Of a stretch of DNA of 64,000 nucleotides, positions 63,022 through 64,000 are shown in pieces (the first letter of the stretch is position 1; the number at the start of each line of letters is the position of its first letter). The stretch comes from an uncultured Marmoricola sp. (lineage in GTDB: Bacteria > Actinomycetota > Actinomycetes > Propionibacteriales > Nocardioidaceae): positions 1-64,000 of the forward strand of contig CALMLL010000121.1 in NCBI GenBank assembly GCA_937868075.1. Direction: 5' to 3'. The position numbers were made by a program, and so were the translations under genes. Under the pieces are notes generated by a model. That model was not told the origin of the DNA, made no database searches, and saw only the letters and a list, made by a program, of their open reading frames with translations.

Positions 63022-64000
63022 TCAGGTGAGCAGGTTCTTGATCGGGTCGATCGCGAAGTACAGCACGAACAGCGCCGCGATGACCCACATCAACGGGTGC
63101 AGTTGGCTGGCCTTGCCGCGCACGATCTTGATCAGCACGTACACCACGAAACCAGCGCCGATCCCGACCGTGATCGAGTAGGTGAAGGGCATCAACACGA
63201 TGGTCAAGAACGCCGGGATGGCGATCTCGAGGTCATCCCAGCTGATCTCCCGGACCTGCTGCATCATCAAGAAGCCGACCAGGACCAACGCCGGCACGGC
63301 GGCCTCGCTGGGAATGATGTTGACCAGCGGGGCGAGCACCATCGAGGCGAGGAACAACAGTCCGGTCACGACACTGGCCAGACCCGTCTTGGCACCCTCA
63401 CCGACGCCGCTGGCCGACTCGATGTAGGAGGTGTTGGACGAGACCCCGGCCAGACCACCAGCAGCCGCAGCGATCGAGTCGACGACCAGGATCCGCTCGG
63501 TGTTGGGGGGTGTGCCGTCCTCGTCGAGGAGCCCGGCCTCAGCGCCGATGGCCGTCATCGTGCCCATGGTGTCGAAGAAGTCGGCCAGCATCAGGGTGAA
63601 GACCAACAAGATGGCGCCGACCACGCCGATGCGCTCGAAGGAACCAAGAAGGTTGAACTGGCCGAGAGTGTCGAAGTGCGGGACGTCGAACAGCTTCTTG
63701 GGCAGGCTCGGCGTGTTGAGGTTCCACCCGGTGGGGTTCTTGCCATCCGGGGTCTGGGGCCCGAGCTTGGCGGCCAACTCCACGATGATCGCGATCACGG
63801 TGGTCGCGATGATCGAGATCAAGATGGCGCCCTTGACCTGCTTGACCCATAACACGACCAGGATGATCACGCCGATGACGAACACGAAGGTCGGCCAGCC
63901 GTTGAGGAACCCGTTGGTGCCCAACTGCACCGGCACCGGGCCGACCCCGGTCCGGCGTACGAATCCGGCGTCGACGAAGCCGATCATCGCGATGAACAGG
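63022..64000 (-). CDS. AzgA-type NCS2 purine (hypoxanthine/adenine/guanine) permease, C-terminal part
   Basis: 326 residues of a polytopic permease; the frame runs off the right edge (L-F-I-A-M-I-G precedes the first visible Met). Landmarks: L-M-L-A-D-F-F-D-T-M-G-T and S-S-N-T-S-Y-I-E-S-A-S-G-V-G-E-G-A-K-T-G, both AzgA-group NCS2 motifs, and six or more membrane segments. Imports purine bases with protons. The N-terminal third and the promoter, where a purine riboswitch could be sought, lie outside the window. Confidence 0.93.
   Translation of the reverse strand, partial: LFIAMIGFVDAGFVRRTGVGPVPVQLGTNGFLNGWPTFVFVIGVIILVVLWVKQVKGAILISIIATTVIAIIVELAAKLGPQTPDGKNPTGWNLNTPSLPKKLFDVPHFDTLGQFNLLGSFERIGVVGAILLVFTLMLADFFDTMGTMTAIGAEAGLLDEDGTPPNTERILVVDSIAAAAGGLAGVSSNTSYIESASGVGEGAKTGLASVVTGLLFLASMVLAPLVNIIPSEAAVPALVLVGFLMMQQVREISWDDLEIAIPAFLTIVLMPFTYSITVGIGAGFVVYVLIKIVRGKASQLHPLMWVIAALFVLYFAIDPIKNLLT

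Overview
The window is a high-GC, gene-dense stretch of an actinobacterial chromosome. Gene content (Rpf, protein O-mannosyltransferase, IdeR-type DtxR regulator, SepX/GlpR with gephyrin-like Glp, an FmdB/Ruc-type zinc ribbon) and gene order resemble the Mycobacterium tuberculosis Rv0985-Rv1018 neighbourhood (mscL, ruc, 5-FTHF ligase, galU, moeA/glp, rimJ, pmt, rsmI, tatD, rpfB, ksgA, ispE, prs, glmU), but the blocks are rearranged. There is no mycolate gene, and the overall character suggests Nocardioidaceae or a relative. That placement is an inference from memory, not a database result. No CRISPR array, insertion sequence, prophage or rRNA operon was seen, and no stretch longer than about 300 bases lacks a gene.

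Region by region: 1-13.5 kb is housekeeping (truncated M1 aminopeptidase; prs-glmU; tRNA-Gln; MarR; an rsmI-tatD-rpf-rsmA-ispE-abcF operon; divergent pmt and a YegP protein ending at a strong hairpin). 13.5-23.8 kb is an accessory glycan-use locus: secreted clan-A glycosidase, ROK sugar kinase, GntR regulator, sugar ABC importer, SIS-domain amino-sugar isomerase/deaminase and cytosolic glycosidase. A shared ATAT-N4-ATAT operator lies at both control points. 23.8-26.4 kb holds a membrane protein and a NarL-type two-component system. 26.5-36.4 kb carries tRNA-Ala, the sepX-rimJ-mogA-moaC-glp-UGPase operon, 5-FTHF cyclo-ligase, a penicillin-acylase-family hydrolase, a CIRCE element with a Ruc-like protein, a SAF protein and MscL.

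36.4-46.2 kb carries an NAD-dependent epimerase, TetR, an LCP ligase, tRNA-Arg, an FTR1 iron permease under a perfect IdeR-type box, and two tandem secreted proteins that fuse a degenerate LytM domain to an intact endonuclease/exonuclease/phosphatase (EEP) domain. A saccharopine-dehydrogenase-like protein, a DUF2277 protein and IdeR follow. 46.2-55.0 kb holds a thioesterase-like protein, a GH13 glucosidase, two paralogous secreted proteins of unknown family, MarR, and a TetR-controlled pair of exporter half-ABC proteins with a perfect 20-bp operator. 55.0-64.0 kb holds PdxH, citrate synthase, DedA, SerC, a macro-domain protein, a beta-propeller membrane protein, a methyltransferase led by a 28-residue membrane peptide, and a truncated AzgA-type purine permease.

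Two themes cut across genes. Many starts have a TANNNT -10 hexamer exactly 6-7 nt upstream, the signature of leaderless transcription; this was used here to choose starts and to recognise one tiny gene. Several regulators can be matched to visible operators (GntR, IdeR, TetR, and HrcA via CIRCE). The best candidates for undescribed biology are the LytM-EEP tandem and the glycan locus.
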